Below, in pieces: positions 45,777 to 57,957 of a stretch of 64,000 nt of DNA. The notes under the pieces were generated by a model. It ran no database searches, was not told the origin of the DNA, and saw nothing but the letters and a program-made list of their open reading frames with translations. Each line of letters begins with the position of its first letter. The stretch's first letter is position 1. The translations under genes and the position numbers were made by a program. Location of the stretch: positions 6,138,001-6,202,000 of the forward strand of contig CM059622.1 of the NCBI GenBank assembly GCA_030435675.1, read 5' to 3'. This stretch comes from Steinernema hermaphroditum. Taxonomy: Eukaryota > Nematoda > Chromadorea > Rhabditida > Steinernematidae.

Positions 45777-46570
45777 GATCTGCAAATATCTCTCATTTAA
45801 TTGCTGTTTAACGAGGACATCCAGCCTAAGGACTGTTACTGTTCATTTTTCTTACAAGATGAGACACAAAATGGCTCCACTTTTCTCCCTTTAATAGTAC
45901 AAGCCACACCTCTAAACGACATTTTAAGTGGTCCCAAATGGAATAAACCATAAATACATTAGAAAAAGAAAATGAATTCAATTTTATTCTAATTCTAAGT
46001 AGTCGATCAAACGACATCAGAATGATGTTCAGATGGGGCCAGAAAGTGAATTCTGGCGACCATGGAATGGCTGCTTACAGAGTGTTTTTAAAGGCAATAA
46101 ATGCACTTCTGAAGAACTTGAATCCATTGTATGTTAGTTCGTCGATCACAAAACCATATGACTCATTTGTGTGAACACACGTTGAGTCAGATTTGTAATG
46201 TTTCACACATTTCTGGTAGTTTTTCTCTCTTGGGAGAACATTACTATCAAGCTTGTATCTTCACGGAGTTTTCCACAAAAGGGATTTTTAAGATGGTCCC
46301 TTACCACATCTTCAGGCCATAGTTTCTTAGGATTTGTATTTGAACGAAAACTACTTTGAATTTGTCTTCAAGAAGGACGTGATCCGAAGCTGTCGAATTC
46401 GAATGACTTGCGTATTCTTGAGCTAGTGTTTTGTTGAAAACGCGCCCCAAAAAGCACACTGAATAATGAAAAAAAGGTTTTTTCAAATTTACCGTCGAAA
46501 TAGACCATATCATGTCACTTGTGAGCTCACCCCTCTGCGATACATTCATTCATATTACATCAACTTTTGA
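45777..46570. other. Intergenic spacer between M13 genes A and B
   Basis: About 790 bp, AT-richer than the genes. No coding exon was recognised. A reading frame at 46301-46549 (minus) has no M13 motif and no clear splice partner. Confidence 0.4.
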
Positions 46571-48501
46571 TCACTTCAGTGGGAAAGGCTGGCACTGATT
46601 GTCGACGCGATACATGTTGTCCCCCTTCCGGCAGCGGAAGTACTTCGAGAACTCGGGCGTCTGCAGCATGATGGCGTTGAAGCGGATGCTCATGCGAGGA
46701 TGGAGTCCGAAGCTGTGCTGAAGGAAAGCCTGCTCGCTCTCCTTTCCCCTCGAACAGCCGATCTTGGCGACTCCGAAGAAGAACCATTCGACGTCGGAGA
46801 AACTGCTGACGCTGGCCGCGCGCTTCTTGCGACCGTAGGCGGCGCGGCGGTCGGTGAGGATCTTGACGATGAGGCGGGCGCCTTCGATGTCGGCGAAGCC
46901 TTCGTCCAGTTTCAGGGTGCCGTCCTCGAAGAGGACGTGGGAGCCGTTGACGAAGGGGAAGGAGCCGTAGAAGTCGCTGAGACACTTCTCCGCCTTCTGG
47001 CTTCGCGCGTTCTTGTGGTAGATGTCCATCTTGCCCGTCTGACCGAAGTCGACCGAGTGGAAGAGCTCGTGCGCCATGATGTAGCCGACAGTACCGTATA
47101 CGAGGCCGTCGGGGAGGTTGAGGTTGTTGAGGAGGAGGATCGTTCCTGGATGGATCGTCTGAATCGCTTACAGTTGGGAACATCTCTCGTCTCCACTCAC
47201 CAAAACACCTCTGCTAGGATTGTATCCTCCGAATGTGTTGACACTGAACGGCTCGAACATCTCCCTCATCATCATGTTGGAGAAGTTCTCGCGATCGGGG
47301 TGCAGGTTCGTGTAGCGCTTCATGGCCAGCACGAGCACCTTGTTCAGAACGTCCACCTTGCATCGGACGTCCAAGCAGCCTCTGAAGGTGAAGAAGACCT
47401 TTAGGCCACACACGAAGTCGCCGAACCTCTTCTTCTTCTCGTGCAAGAAGTTCCTCTGCACCTCCTTCTCGTAGAACGCCAGCATCTCGTCGAGATACTC
47501 GGGGTGGTCCACGAACTCCTGGGCGATTCCGAAAACGACTCGGATGTCCTTGTCGAGGTACTTGGCGATCTCCTCTCGATTGGAGAGCCATTTCAGGTTC
47601 TAAGCCCCGATCACTGCACACAAGAAGCCGGTTCCCACCTTGAACTTCTTGGCCATCCCCGTCCGGAGCTCCTTCATCATCCTCTCGGCTCGTCGTTTTC
47701 CCTGCTTCGTCAAATAGAGGCCGTTCTTGACGGCCATTTTGACGGTGATGGCGTTGGCGTAGGCCGGGAACGTGGCATCAAAGTAGGTCTCGAAGACGTT
47801 TCTCTGAGAACACCCTTGAGAGCACGCTTAAAAGAGCACCACAACACAAACCTCCTCGTCTCCAGTCAGTTCAATTGTAGGGAACTTCAAGGATTTACAA
47901 TATAGTATGGTAGTTTTCAGGCTGATTCTTTTTTTCATGTCGATGACGGACTTGTATCCCGCAACGATTCCCTGAATGTAGACGGGGCACTTCTCCAGAA
48001 TGCACTGTTCTGTGGGACGTCTCGTCTCTCCCCTCTTGTCGACCACCACTTGAAAGGTCTTGGAGGGACCTTAAAGTCTATGCTTGGGGATTACGGTAGC
48101 TCATTTCCGCACCGAATTCAGTCGAATCAACAGTGACAACGTCATGTTCATTTCGGGCTGCGCTGACTCCGACTTTACGTCCCTCTAGGCGAAGAAGGTC
48201 GTCTTTTCTTTGTGCGTAGAGAAGCTGGAACGGGAGAACCAAGTGAAATATCTCCGCTTCCCCATACGTTCTTGATCCTGTCGAGTCCGGGCTCGGAGTG
48301 ATTGAAGACAAGAGGTTTGATCTTCGTTTCGAACTCAGTCCAGTGCTGGATCCGGAAGAGGTCCTGCACCGAATTCTGCTCCTCCGCGCAGACGAACTTC
48401 GTGAAGTCGTCACAAGGGTCGACCTTCGAAGAGTGCTTCTGCCGGTAGTCGAAGAACTGGGCCGAGGCCAGCGAAGCGAAGAGAAGAAGACACCAAGCCA
48501 T
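46571..48501 (-). CDS. Secreted M13 (neprilysin-like) metallopeptidase B
   Basis: Signal peptide MAWCLLLFASLASAQ, then VDPCDDFTKFVCAEE, the standard M13 opening. The catalytic motif AHELFHSVDF (HELFH at 47057-47071) and LDEGFADIEGARLIV are intact, followed by VEWFFFGVAKIGC, PRMSIRFNAIMLQTPEFSKYF and a conserved C-terminal cysteine pair. Introns are short. Likely a secreted zinc endopeptidase cutting small peptides. CTTCCAG lies just upstream of the ATG (ending 7 nt before it) and could be a trans-splice acceptor. Compact compared with full-length neprilysins, like its neighbours. Confidence 0.8.
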
Positions 48502-49026
48502 CGGGGGCTGGAAGTGGATGCCACGGGACAAGAAGTGCCTTTTTGTGCGGAAAGGGGGGATGGAATTAATGAAGTCCATCTGGAACGGTGGCAACGAGGA
48601 TTTTCGAATGCCACCTGTGCAGACGCCCCCACGCAAGGAACCCCCTAGCAAAATCAAGAGTACAAAATTACGTTGAACGTCGAGGAGCCAATGACTACGT
48701 GCGGAACCATCTGTCTACTACCAGCCCCAAGACTGTCTGTGTGTAGAGATGGGCCTGGTTCCCAACACGAACGCCTGTTCTATGTCTACATTTCTTAAAC
48801 CGCCAGGCGATATATAGCATCTATCTACACCGCATGTGTTGTTACCATCATTGGTCGTTCCACTTCCACTTCATGCGACTCACTGTGCGTCTTGTGGTGT
48901 TCCGAATAGTTATCAAAAGACACGTGGATTTTATTAATGAAACACATATGTACACACAAAGTCCCCGAAAGGAGTGACAACAAAGAATGTTCGTATTTAC
49001 AGACATAGAGATCCAAAGGAAGCGCT
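48502..49026. other. Intergenic spacer between M13 gene B and the astacin gene
   Basis: About 525 bp containing the 5' flank of M13 gene B and the 3' end of the astacin gene. No coding exon or repeat was recognised. Confidence 0.4.
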
Positions 49027-52000
49027 CTACTTCCGACCGTCTCGCGTCGTTCCCAGCACGGCGGAGGCCAAGTAGTCGGTGAAGATGGAGGTGATCGACT
49101 CGAGTGGACGGCCGTGGTCGCGGATCTGGGGAATCGCGTTGAGGATGAACTTCTCGATGATGCCGCTGGAGCCGGAGACGCCGCGGAAGGCGCGGTTCTC
49201 GCTGCCCGGAACCCAAGTAGGTGGTGGAGGCTTCGGGAGAGGCGCGCCGGAGTCGACGATGTAGCGCAGGGAGAAGGAGCCGTCGCGGTTCAGTTCCTTC
49301 GCGTCGGCGATCACGATCAGTTCGTCCTGCTCCGAAAGAACTTCCACTTCCTTCTCGTTGCAACTGAAAGAAGAAGGTGGGTGGAACAGGGTCATCTAGG
49401 GCGCCTACCAGCTACGGAATCCGATCTGCTGGAAGTCGGAATTGTGCTTGATTTCCACGTAGGACCGACATGTCGCATCGCACTTGTAGTTGGCCGAATC
49501 CAGAATGAAACGGATTCGGGCTTTGTCGGCCTTGATACGCCACACGCAGCGGTCCTGACCCTTGTGGGTCAAGTGCTGCCAGATGGGAATGGCCGTCAGT
49601 TCACCTCCACAGGTCGCTGAAAAGAGCACAATGGAGGAGGGCCTTCATGGGCACAGCTAAAGAGAATCAATTTGAGTTAGTCATCAGCTGCTACAACGAA
49701 TGTATCCGAGCTTAGATCACTCACACATCTCCACTTCGTTGCACGTCGTTCCACCGTAGCCGTTAGGACATTTGCAGCGGTCGCAGTTGTTGGGGTCCGG
49801 GTAGCCATCATTGGCGCACTTTAAAGAGCTCCCCGGGCATTTATCTGAGCAGAACGATGCTAAGGCGAAATCGGGCGCAACCAACCGTGGCAGTACATGC
49901 GGTTGACCTGTTTGACGTCGATGAAGGAGGGTCCACGGCGCTGTCCAATCGTGTGTGCGTACTTCTTGTCCGTCGTCTCGATGGTAACGTGGTCCCAGTC
50001 GGTGGTGAATGCCTGCAGAGTCATGTATGTGCTTGAGGCGCGACCCTTAGAACCCACATTGGGTCCGTAGTGCATGACGGAGCCCAGATCGTACGGTAGG
50101 CCGATGTAGTCGATCTCGAGCTCTGTCCGCTTCACGAAGTTTCCGATGGTTCCCGAGGCGATGTACTCCTTGTTCAGCTTGATGTACTTGTCACGGTCGG
50201 CGCGAGACTGCTCGTGCCAGAACCCGAGGGAGTGGCCCACCTCGTGGGAGACGATTCCTCTCTGAAAGGCGCTCTTCATCTCAGGGGAGAGGACACAGGA
50301 CCCTACGTCTTCACATCCATATCCGATGGAGATGACCTGCTTGCCTCCAGTTCTTCCGACACTCGAGTAGCATCCGCTTCCTTTGAAGAACTCGAGGCGA
50401 TCGTGGCCAGGAGCGCCCTCCTGGAAGCGGACACACGTCTCGCTCTCCCAGAGGTCGAGGGCCGATCGGATGAGTCGTCTCCACTCGGCTGAAGAAGGAA
50501 ATGAACGCTGAAGAATAGGAGTGCTTACGATCGCTCTCCTTAAACTGGTAGGGAATGGCCTTGTTCTTCGGCCAGCGGTACACACTTCCCGTGATCACCT
50601 TTCGCTTATTGCGACGATGTTTCCTTCGGCGTTTGTCGCGACGCTCCGCCTCGGCGAGGACAATCCTAGAATAGAGATGCTACGCATCAAAAGGACATTA
50701 TGTGAATTGGTAGTGCTAAAGCGAAGCCTCAATTATCGCCAAGAAAAGACCCTTAATCATAAGTATCTATCCCGATAAAAGTAAATTTTCGAGCGCCAGG
50801 TCGGCGTCCTCTAATTGAAGTTCAAAAAAGTCTTCGCCATGCAAATTACATCGCCAAACGACTTACGCTTTCATCTGGCGCGAAGTGAGGACGATGTCCG
50901 ACTCGAAGAGCCGATTCACGAGAGGCCGATTCCGTCCGGTTTCCGTCCCGTCGTTTACTCGGTTCAGAGGCCTGATCGGGGCAGGATCCCGGGCCATGGC
51001 GTGGTAGAACGCCTTCATCAGCTGTTGGGCGTTTCCCACGTCCGCCGCGTTGTCGGCGTCCTTCTGGCCCACATCCAGAGTGTACTCGCCCACTTCCTCT
51101 AGCATCTAAAGGCTTCATCTTCTAAGGAAACGCCGGTGAGGCTCACATGGAAGAAGTTGCTTCCCAGATTGCCGGCGATCCTTGCAAGGGCACCCTCGGG
51201 GTTTCCTTGGACGAATCTAAAAACGAAACCGGGTTTGCAGAACGTTTGACAAAACAGGTCGGATGTCTTACGTCACCAAAACCGGAAACTCACCTTTCGG
51301 TTGGGCTTTCCAGACGACCTGGCTGGCTGAGCGCCTTCAAGGGAGCTGCGATGATCGGAGCGAGGGCGTTCTCCCGGAGAAGCGTCTTTTTCTTCCCTAT
51401 GTTCGGCCTTGAGACTCGTGAAACAGAAGCAGAGTCCATCTGAGGGGAGAATATTCCTCCGTTCTTGGTCAGTCCTTGGGCGAACGCCATTCCGAGGTTC
51501 ACGAATTCTCCGATGGCGTTGTTGGCTCCCGGCATGTTGCCGTGGTTTCCCGTTCCGGCGAAGGAGCCGAGCAGGCTCTGAAGGGATTAAATTAAGTGAC
51601 AAAAAGGGATAAGCACAGCGTGACGACGTAATAAGGCGATCAATCAGATTCCAGAGATCTCGAGCGCAGAGATTACATCAGAGTATTGATTAGGGAGAAA
51701 ACATCGGATAACATTGATTCAACACTTCCTCTTTCTGAGCATTTTATTTCTAGGCAATATCTCCCCCTCTATGGCTATAGGATCTCAGAGGATCTAAAGC
51801 CTTTAAAGAGCCTTTCAACTAACCTGAATTCCGCCTCCTCCTCTGCCTCCCACGAGTCCTCCGAAGGGATTGCCTCCAGCTCCATGGCCTCCTCCGATGG
51901 GACCCGTTCCACTTTCGAGAAACGGTGAGATCAAGGACAGGAAATTCTGAGCCTGAAACGGAGTTATGTAATTCCAGAGAAACGAGTTCTTGCGTAATTG

Positions 52001-52167
52001 CGGTTAATTGGAACAAGCAGCATCCTTTGTTTTTGGAATTGTCCCCCAGTTTGAAGGGGACCCTCTTCTTGTGGACTCACCTCACATCGATTCAAAAGAG
52101 TCAAAGCAACAGCGAAGAGGAGAACCCTGTGGAAGAACGTCCGCCGAGGAGGATCCGCTCGGCTCAT
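49027..52167 (-). CDS. Astacin metalloprotease with EGF and CUB domains (NAS-type)
   Basis: N-terminal hydrophobic signal ([25 protein letters not shown]), then a long Gly/Ser-rich propeptide. The prodomain ends with [18 protein letters not shown] and a dibasic cluster ([15 protein letters not shown], about 50600-50640), a likely furin site, before [12 protein letters not shown]. The astacin domain has [13 protein letters not shown], the zinc site [20 protein letters not shown] (about 50205-50250) and the Met-turn GSVMHYG. An EGF module ([20 protein letters not shown]) and a CUB domain (CGGELTAI to SFSLRYI) follow. There is no TSP1 domain, unlike some nematode NAS proteins with the same core. 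Related C. elegans enzymes process cuticle collagen or eggshell; the substrate here is unknown. Upstream exon borders are approximate. Confidence 0.85.
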
Positions 52168-53039
52168 GGTCGTCGCGTCGATCGAATGACGCGCGGACAA
52201 GTTCGGCTTTCGAAGACGAAGCGGCTCCGCAAACTGGATCTGAAGAGGAGCGCGTGGCGAGGCGCCGGCTAAGGGGATGTGCGAATATGTTTGTATTTTG
52301 TTCGCCTCGAGGCGTTTACCGCGATTTGAACTTTTTGTTCGAAAGGCGATCGACGGGATTACGCAACGCGCGTCCTCGACCGGTTTATTGCAAAACGTGA
52401 ACTTGAGCGGGAACTGAACGGACGAGTGGATCAAGGTGAATATGCACGGGTTATGAGACGTCCCACTGGCCTTCTGATGGGATTGGTGGTTAGTCACGAA
52501 CCGGTTTTGCCCTGTTTGGCTAGAGACTCGTGTAGACAGAGACGGTTCTAGTCCAATGACGTAAAAGTCATCATTTGCCCTTTAATCGCCCTTAGGGGAT
52601 CGCCCTTCAAGATAACCATAAATGTGATCCAGTTGTGGAAGATTCACTCAAGGACGGTCAAGGGGAAGCGATTACTTTTGGTCCTATAGATATGGAATTT
52701 TGTCCGCCTTGTTAGAAGATAGCTTCGCGATAGAGGTGATGTAGAACAGGGCTAAAAGAGAACAAAAGAAACCATCAGTGCCTAGAATAAAGAGCTGATT
52801 TAGGGTGAATTTTGGAAACAACCTTTGATAGAGAGTCAGGTTGAAAAGCGATAAAAAGTGGCTCGGGCAATGTCGCCTAACGAAACGGAAGTTTCGAATA
52901 AGAGCGGATGTATGGACAACCAGTACCCAATTCAGCTAATATCAGTTGAGTCAACTCGAGAGGATTTTCAATACAACAGTTTATTATTTCACACCATAAT
53001 ACTTCGATTAATATAACCATTTTGGAAGGATTTCGGCTT
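52168..53039. other. Intergenic spacer between the astacin gene and M13 gene C
   Basis: About 870 bp without a recognised exon; it holds the astacin upstream flank. It includes a TGAGTCA within AGTTGAGTCAACT (near 52944), without a nearby TATA box. Confidence 0.4.
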
Positions 53040-55028
53040 CTAGGCCTCGACTCCGGAGCCATCGACGTCGACGGGCTCAGGGTTGGATGACTTTCTCTCT
53101 CCGTCGGGGACGAATCCACAAGTAGAAGTGCTGGTGAAGTGCGCAGGGCACTGGAAGAGCTTCGAGAACTGGGCCAGCTCCCGGACGACTCCGATTGTGC
53201 GCTCCTCGGCGTTCTTCATCTCGCGGCTCGTGGAACGCTCGGTGAAGCCGGGTTGCAGTCGGCTGGGCTTGTATTTAGAGGTGCAGAAGCGGGATGCGAA
53301 GCCGATGAAGAACCACTCGCGGTCGTTGTAGGTGGTGACGGCGAATCGCTTTTGGCGTTCGGACCGGAGGGAGAATGAGTCGAGGTTGTGGCGCGCCTTC
53401 TCGAGGACCCGATAGACGACGCGGGCGACGTCGGCATCGGTGAACAGCTTCGGACATTTGGGGAGGGGAGCCGGCTGTTGGACGGACATGTTCCTGTCGG
53501 TGATGACGGAGTCCTAGAAGGGCACTTTCAAGGGGATAATAGGGCGATGGGCACCGTCTGCTCGAAGACTTCGGCGAACTTCCTCTCCGCCTGCTGCTTG
53601 TTGTAGGCGTCCTCCAGAAGAACGAAGAGGTCGTTTGCGATAACAGTGCCGACAAATCCGTATTTGAAGCCTTGAGGGACCTTCAGGCGCACCGCCTCGA
53701 TGAGCGACGGATAGAAGAAGACCTGAAGGAGGCGCTCAGCTCCGTAGTTCGGATCGCCCTCACCGAAGACTTCTCGTACCAAACGGAAGATCCGAACTGA
53801 AGGGCGGAGGAGTGGCTGAGGTCCTTCGGGTCGGTCTTCGTCCATCCGTAGTCGTCGACTATCTCAGGGTGTCTGGCGCGGAATCGTCTCGCTACCAGTT
53901 GGAGCTTCTCAACAAGGACAGAGATTCGGTCTCTGTGGAGGCGACTCATATATCGTAGATCGGAACCCTAGCTCACCTGGCGCTCATCTGTTGGTAGGAG
54001 GGACGGACGACTTCTAGGCCGACAGTAAACTCGGCAATAGTGAAGTAGTCGTTCAAGAGCGCCTTCTTGGTAAAAAGTTCGGGAAGTCCGAAGTGGGGAG
54101 TGATCGAGGCGAGGGTCCGTAGAAGGTCCTTCTTCTGCTCCTCGTCCAATTTCGACGAATTCTAGAATAGACTCTCAAACTGGGTGGTCGTCCAAAAGAG
54201 ACTCACTCTTAGGGAGTGCTCCATCTCCGCGGCGACGTTACGGTACATGTGCATGAGGTCATCGAGGAGTTCCTGAGAGAAACGGTTCAAGTAGAAGAAG
54301 TGCGCGCCGATGACCATGTTCGTGTGGGAGTGGAACAAGTCGTTTTTGAGCAGGCTCTCGTAGGTCTCCCTCTGAATGTGGGTTCGGAGGGTGTTCAGGG
54401 GGACGGACTGACCTTCCAGCTCTCCTTTTCAGTCAGCTCCGGAAGGTTGGAGTCGGAGGCGTGGATGATGATCTCCAGCTGGCCCTCGTCCATGCTCTGG
54501 AAGATGTCAACGACGCTCAGATAGCCCCGGACGAGGCTCTGGTAGAACGGGTGGCACTTCTTGTAGTTGCATCTTGTCGTCGTCGTGTCTGAAAGAGTAC
54601 TGTAGCGCGAGCTTTGTCCGTCAGTGCCTACTCGATGAGGTGGGATACTGTACTTCGACGGTGTGGGTCCTGTAGTTGTCATGGATGTAGGGAACCGAGC
54701 TATAGGGCGTCTTAGCGACTTCCATGCCGAGTTCGAGTCCCTCCTTCTTGTAGAATGCGATCTCCGTCTCCTCCATGATCTGCTTGACGATCTCGGTCAT
54801 GACGAAGTCCTTGTCGCCGAATTGCACCAAGTAGGAGTGTGCTTCCTCGAAGAGCCGCCGCTTCAGGGCGTTCACGAAGAGGTCGTCAGGTTCGTTCTTC
54901 TCGATGTCGCATACGAACTTGTAGAAGTTGTCGCAGGGGCCAACCTTCTTCGAGAAGGATTGGAGCGCGGAGGCTCCGAGGGAGACGAGGAGCAGAGCCC
55001 CGAAGACAAAGGAGCGACGGAGACACAT
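53040..55028 (-). CDS. M13 peptidase homologue lacking the zinc-binding motif (pseudoenzyme) C
   Basis: Signal peptide MCLRRSFVFGALLLVSLGASA and the M13 opening VGPCDNFYKFVCDIEKNEP. The reading frame is open and spliced like its neighbours, with the M13-like C-terminal block REWFFIGFASRFC and ELAQFSKLFQCP. At the position of the catalytic motif, GFKYGFVGTVIANDLFVLLEDA shows NDLFV (53621-53635) where paralogues have HExxH: both histidines and the glutamate are replaced. The second region, PKLFTDADVARVVYRVL, lacks the glutamate ligand. The protein should be secreted but not a zinc protease; a decoy, inhibitor or binding role is inferred. Its promoter shares layout with M13 gene E (see 55066-55110). 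Confidence 0.75.
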
Positions 55029-55065
55029 GGCGGGAGGCGCTGTGCCGAGAGAGGCCGCGAGGCCT

Positions 55066-55110
55066 CTTTTATGCCCTCCAGGCTGAGAGGAATCGGGCGC
55101 CGCTGAGTCA
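55066..55110 (-). promoter_or_regulatory. Candidate core promoter of M13 gene C (AP-1-like site plus TATA box)
   Basis: On the minus strand, TGACTCA (55104-55110) is followed after about 31 bp by CATAAAAG (55066-55073). The ATG is 45 bp further on at 55028. Gene E shows the same order and near-equal spacing. Confidence 0.5.
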
Positions 55111-55630
55111 CTTTTCTCTTCTGGCACCCTTCCAGCCCGGTGAATATTGTGAAGGAAGCAAGGGCCAACGTGCAGGAGACGGCTTCTGGATTGGAGGGTG
55201 AGCAATTTCGAGGCGCAGAGAGGCGCAAATGTTGCCACGAATAACGTCATCTTCTTGCAGTTGTTTGGCTTTCGTTCGGTGAGTGGGAAACATCGCAGAG
55301 CGCTTTGTTTTCAGATTCTTGTTGAGCACAAAAGGGCATGATGGCTCACGTCGGATTTCCAGGGCGGCCTTTCTCCCCATCTGGATAAATCAATGCTTTT
55401 GTTCTCTTTTTGTTTGATTCCGTCCAGGACGTCCAGGAAAACGATTTGTTTCACTCTTTGTTTCCTTTCAAACAAAACGAGCATTGTCTCTGCTTTGAAA
55501 GCGTCTCGCCCAAAAAAAATCGTCTAGTTGCGAACAGTCGAATGTTTCAAGAAGACAAGTGTTTTCTGTGGCAAACTCAACCAAGAGAGAGTGTTTATTT
55601 ACAGTAGTCGTGGGCAAGACCGGAATGTAC

Positions 55631-57116
55631 TTAAAGGGCATCAGTTCCCGACGGCTTCTTCGCTTCGAGACCCAACTCTTTGCCGTCGACGATGTTCACA
55701 TACATTTGGAGGAGCTCGATGTAGGTGAGCGGTCGTTCCTCACCGTTGAGAAGCTCTTTCTGCAGCATCGGAGTGTTCTTCATGCAGATCTCGTGGACCC
55801 AGTAGTCGTCTAAAGAAGGAAAGAAGGATTCGGAGGGCGATTCGAGGTCTTACGGAGCTCTTCTTTGAGTTCAGGAAAGACGCCAGTCATCGCGTCGTCT
55901 GCGATGAACTCCAGGATGTAGGGCTCGGCGAACAGGCCGGTGAAGTGTTTGATGACCTTTTCGTCGACTTCCTTCCCGTAGATGAGGTTCGAAACGATCT
56001 TGAAGATCATCGAGGCACGCTTGAATCCGCGCTGGAGGAGACGGTGCTTCGCGTTGAGTTCGGCGGTCATCTTGGAAGTGAAAAGGAACGAATCTTCGTC
56101 GGTCTGATGAAGGGACTACTTGAGAGCCGCGTCATGACTGAGCCCTACCCAGAACTGATTGTGGTCGAACTCCTCCTCCAGAGCAGTGATCATTCCGATT
56201 CGCTTCGCGGATTCGCCCTTCTTCTGAAGAAGACGGTAGTATCGATCCTCTTTCTTTTGGACTTTTAGTCGGTAGATTTCGTTTTCCATCAGGGACGCGA
56301 TCTTCTCGGTGTAGTTCGAGAGAACGTTCTCCATGATCGCGAGAAATGTTCTCTTCGTATCTACACTAGATGGAAGCCTGATGAAGCGGGCAGGAGTGCT
56401 CACCTTCAAGGGTCCGATTGCAAAGGAAGACAGCCTCCAAGTGCAGTCCTGCTTTGCCACAAGAGCCTCCGAACTCGTGTTCGCTGGGGAACTGAAAGTC
56501 CTCTGTGATGAGAAATGTTCCAGTTTCCACGATGGAAGCGTACCTCTCCGCACTTCTCAATGATGATTCTCATCCAGTCGTCTTCCGTCAAACAAGAAGA
56601 GTGTTTTGTCGCCAGGATGCGGTCCGACCACGATCCATTTTGGCTCACCAATTCCTGTGACCTCACATAATCTAAAATCGGTCACTTCTTCAGCTCTGGA
56701 TCTCTGGATTTCAACCCAACCTTGACAAGTGTATTCCTGGAACTCCAGTGCTCCGTTCTTCCACTTCGTGGTGGGACGCACACGATCGGAAGTTCTGTGC
56801 ACCTTCGTGTAGTGGATGTCGACGCTTTCGCCTTTCAGTCCGAAGGCAACGTCGGCGAAAGCCTGAAATAGTCGCCCAATTCATGGGGCCAGTGGGAAGG
56901 CTCAGTCACCTTTCGACAGATCTTGGAAACAGTGTCGTCGGAGCAATCTCTCGGAGCGCTCTGGGTGTGCCAGTTAAAGTGGAGCACCTTCCACTGGCCG
57001 TCGGAGTGGAGCTTCAGAGGGCGAAAACCCTCCAGGCAGGCGACTTTTCTTTCGGTTTGGACACCTTCGCCATTCAAAAGTGAAAGAATACAGAGCAGAA
57101 CTAAGAGAACCTTCAT
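55631..57116 (-). CDS. Secreted protein of unknown family
   Basis: Not recognised. The ATG at 57116 gives a signal peptide (MKVLLVLLCILSLLNGEG). An exon with paired cysteines follows (VACLEGFRPLKL; DCSDDTVSKICRK), joined by a clear GTGACT...TTTCAG intron to AFADVAFGLKGESVDIHY. The middle has CQGWVEIQRSRAEE and LCEVTGIG, then GGSCGKAGLHLEAVFLC. The C-terminal half is helical and charged (MENVLSNYTEKIASL; FKRASMIFKIVSNLIYGKE) and ends EAKKPSGTDAL. No HExxH or other M13 motif is present, although it sits inside the M13 cluster. The join near 56590-56650 needs a frame change not explained by a strong splice pair. It may also be two genes. Confidence 0.45.
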
Positions 57117-57957
57117 GCTGGGAACACAGCACACGGCTCTGTGCAGAAATGCACTGTTCTGGGAAGAAACGCATCAAATCAATACCTTGCACCTAAGGTG
57201 CGAAGACCATTGAGTTCTGTGTGGACTACTAATCAGTGAATACGGTACTTACAGGAGCGTTCATCGTTCCAAGTAACTTCACTAAAACAGGAATGTCTCC
57301 ATTGATCCCTATAGTGATTAAGTGCGATTACATTCCACAAGAGTTGTATCCAGTCGAGATGCATTCGTATGACCCCACTGAAGCTTAGTATCTAAACCCT
57401 CAGTGAGATACTGACGACAACCACTAATACAACTCACGAATTAGGGCACGAATTCTGCCGGATCTTGCGGGAGTTTCTGTATAGACGTTGTGGGACCAAA
57501 GCCATGGAGAACATGTACCATATGTCGCTCCTGTACAGCTGAGACAAAACAAGATTAAATGAACAAGATCTAGGAAGTAAGGTAAGCTACCTAGTGAACA
57601 CCTGCTTTGTCGATTTCTGAAATCGCACACTACCAGGTGGTACGATAATGGTTGCAATCAAATACTGGTTGTTGTTTCTGTCTGACGTGCATACATCAGT
57701 CTAGGTGAGCCCAAAGATTCTAAGGAAGTCATATAATTGTGTAAATCTTACATAGTCGAAATCACACTCTAGTATTGAATCGCTGTCCTTTTAGACCAAA
57801 AGTCGCAAAATTTGAATAAATTTCCATTACAAAGCTTCGCTTATTCTTCAATTCGTCCGCTGTCCAATTTTCACGGAAATCGATGAGTCAGAGACCGAAA
57901 ACGCCCGGAATGAGACGTCTATAAAAGTGTCTCCAGATGTGTTTCTTCCATTCAAAC
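57117..57957. other. Intergenic region between the unknown secreted gene and M13 gene E
   Basis: 840 bp between divergent genes, with no recognised exon. The right end holds the gene E promoter (57884-57926). Confidence 0.45.
57884..57926 (+). promoter_or_regulatory. Candidate core promoter of M13 gene E (AP-1-like site plus TATA box)
   Basis: TGAGTCA at 57884-57890 is followed by TATAAAAG at 57919-57926 and the ATG at 57958. The order and spacing are like those at M13 gene C. Confidence 0.6.

Noticed and set aside
48725..48785. Possible second hAT-like terminus (AGAGATGGGC) near 48745
   Set aside because: No matching inverted terminus or target-site duplication was found nearby, so it may be chance.
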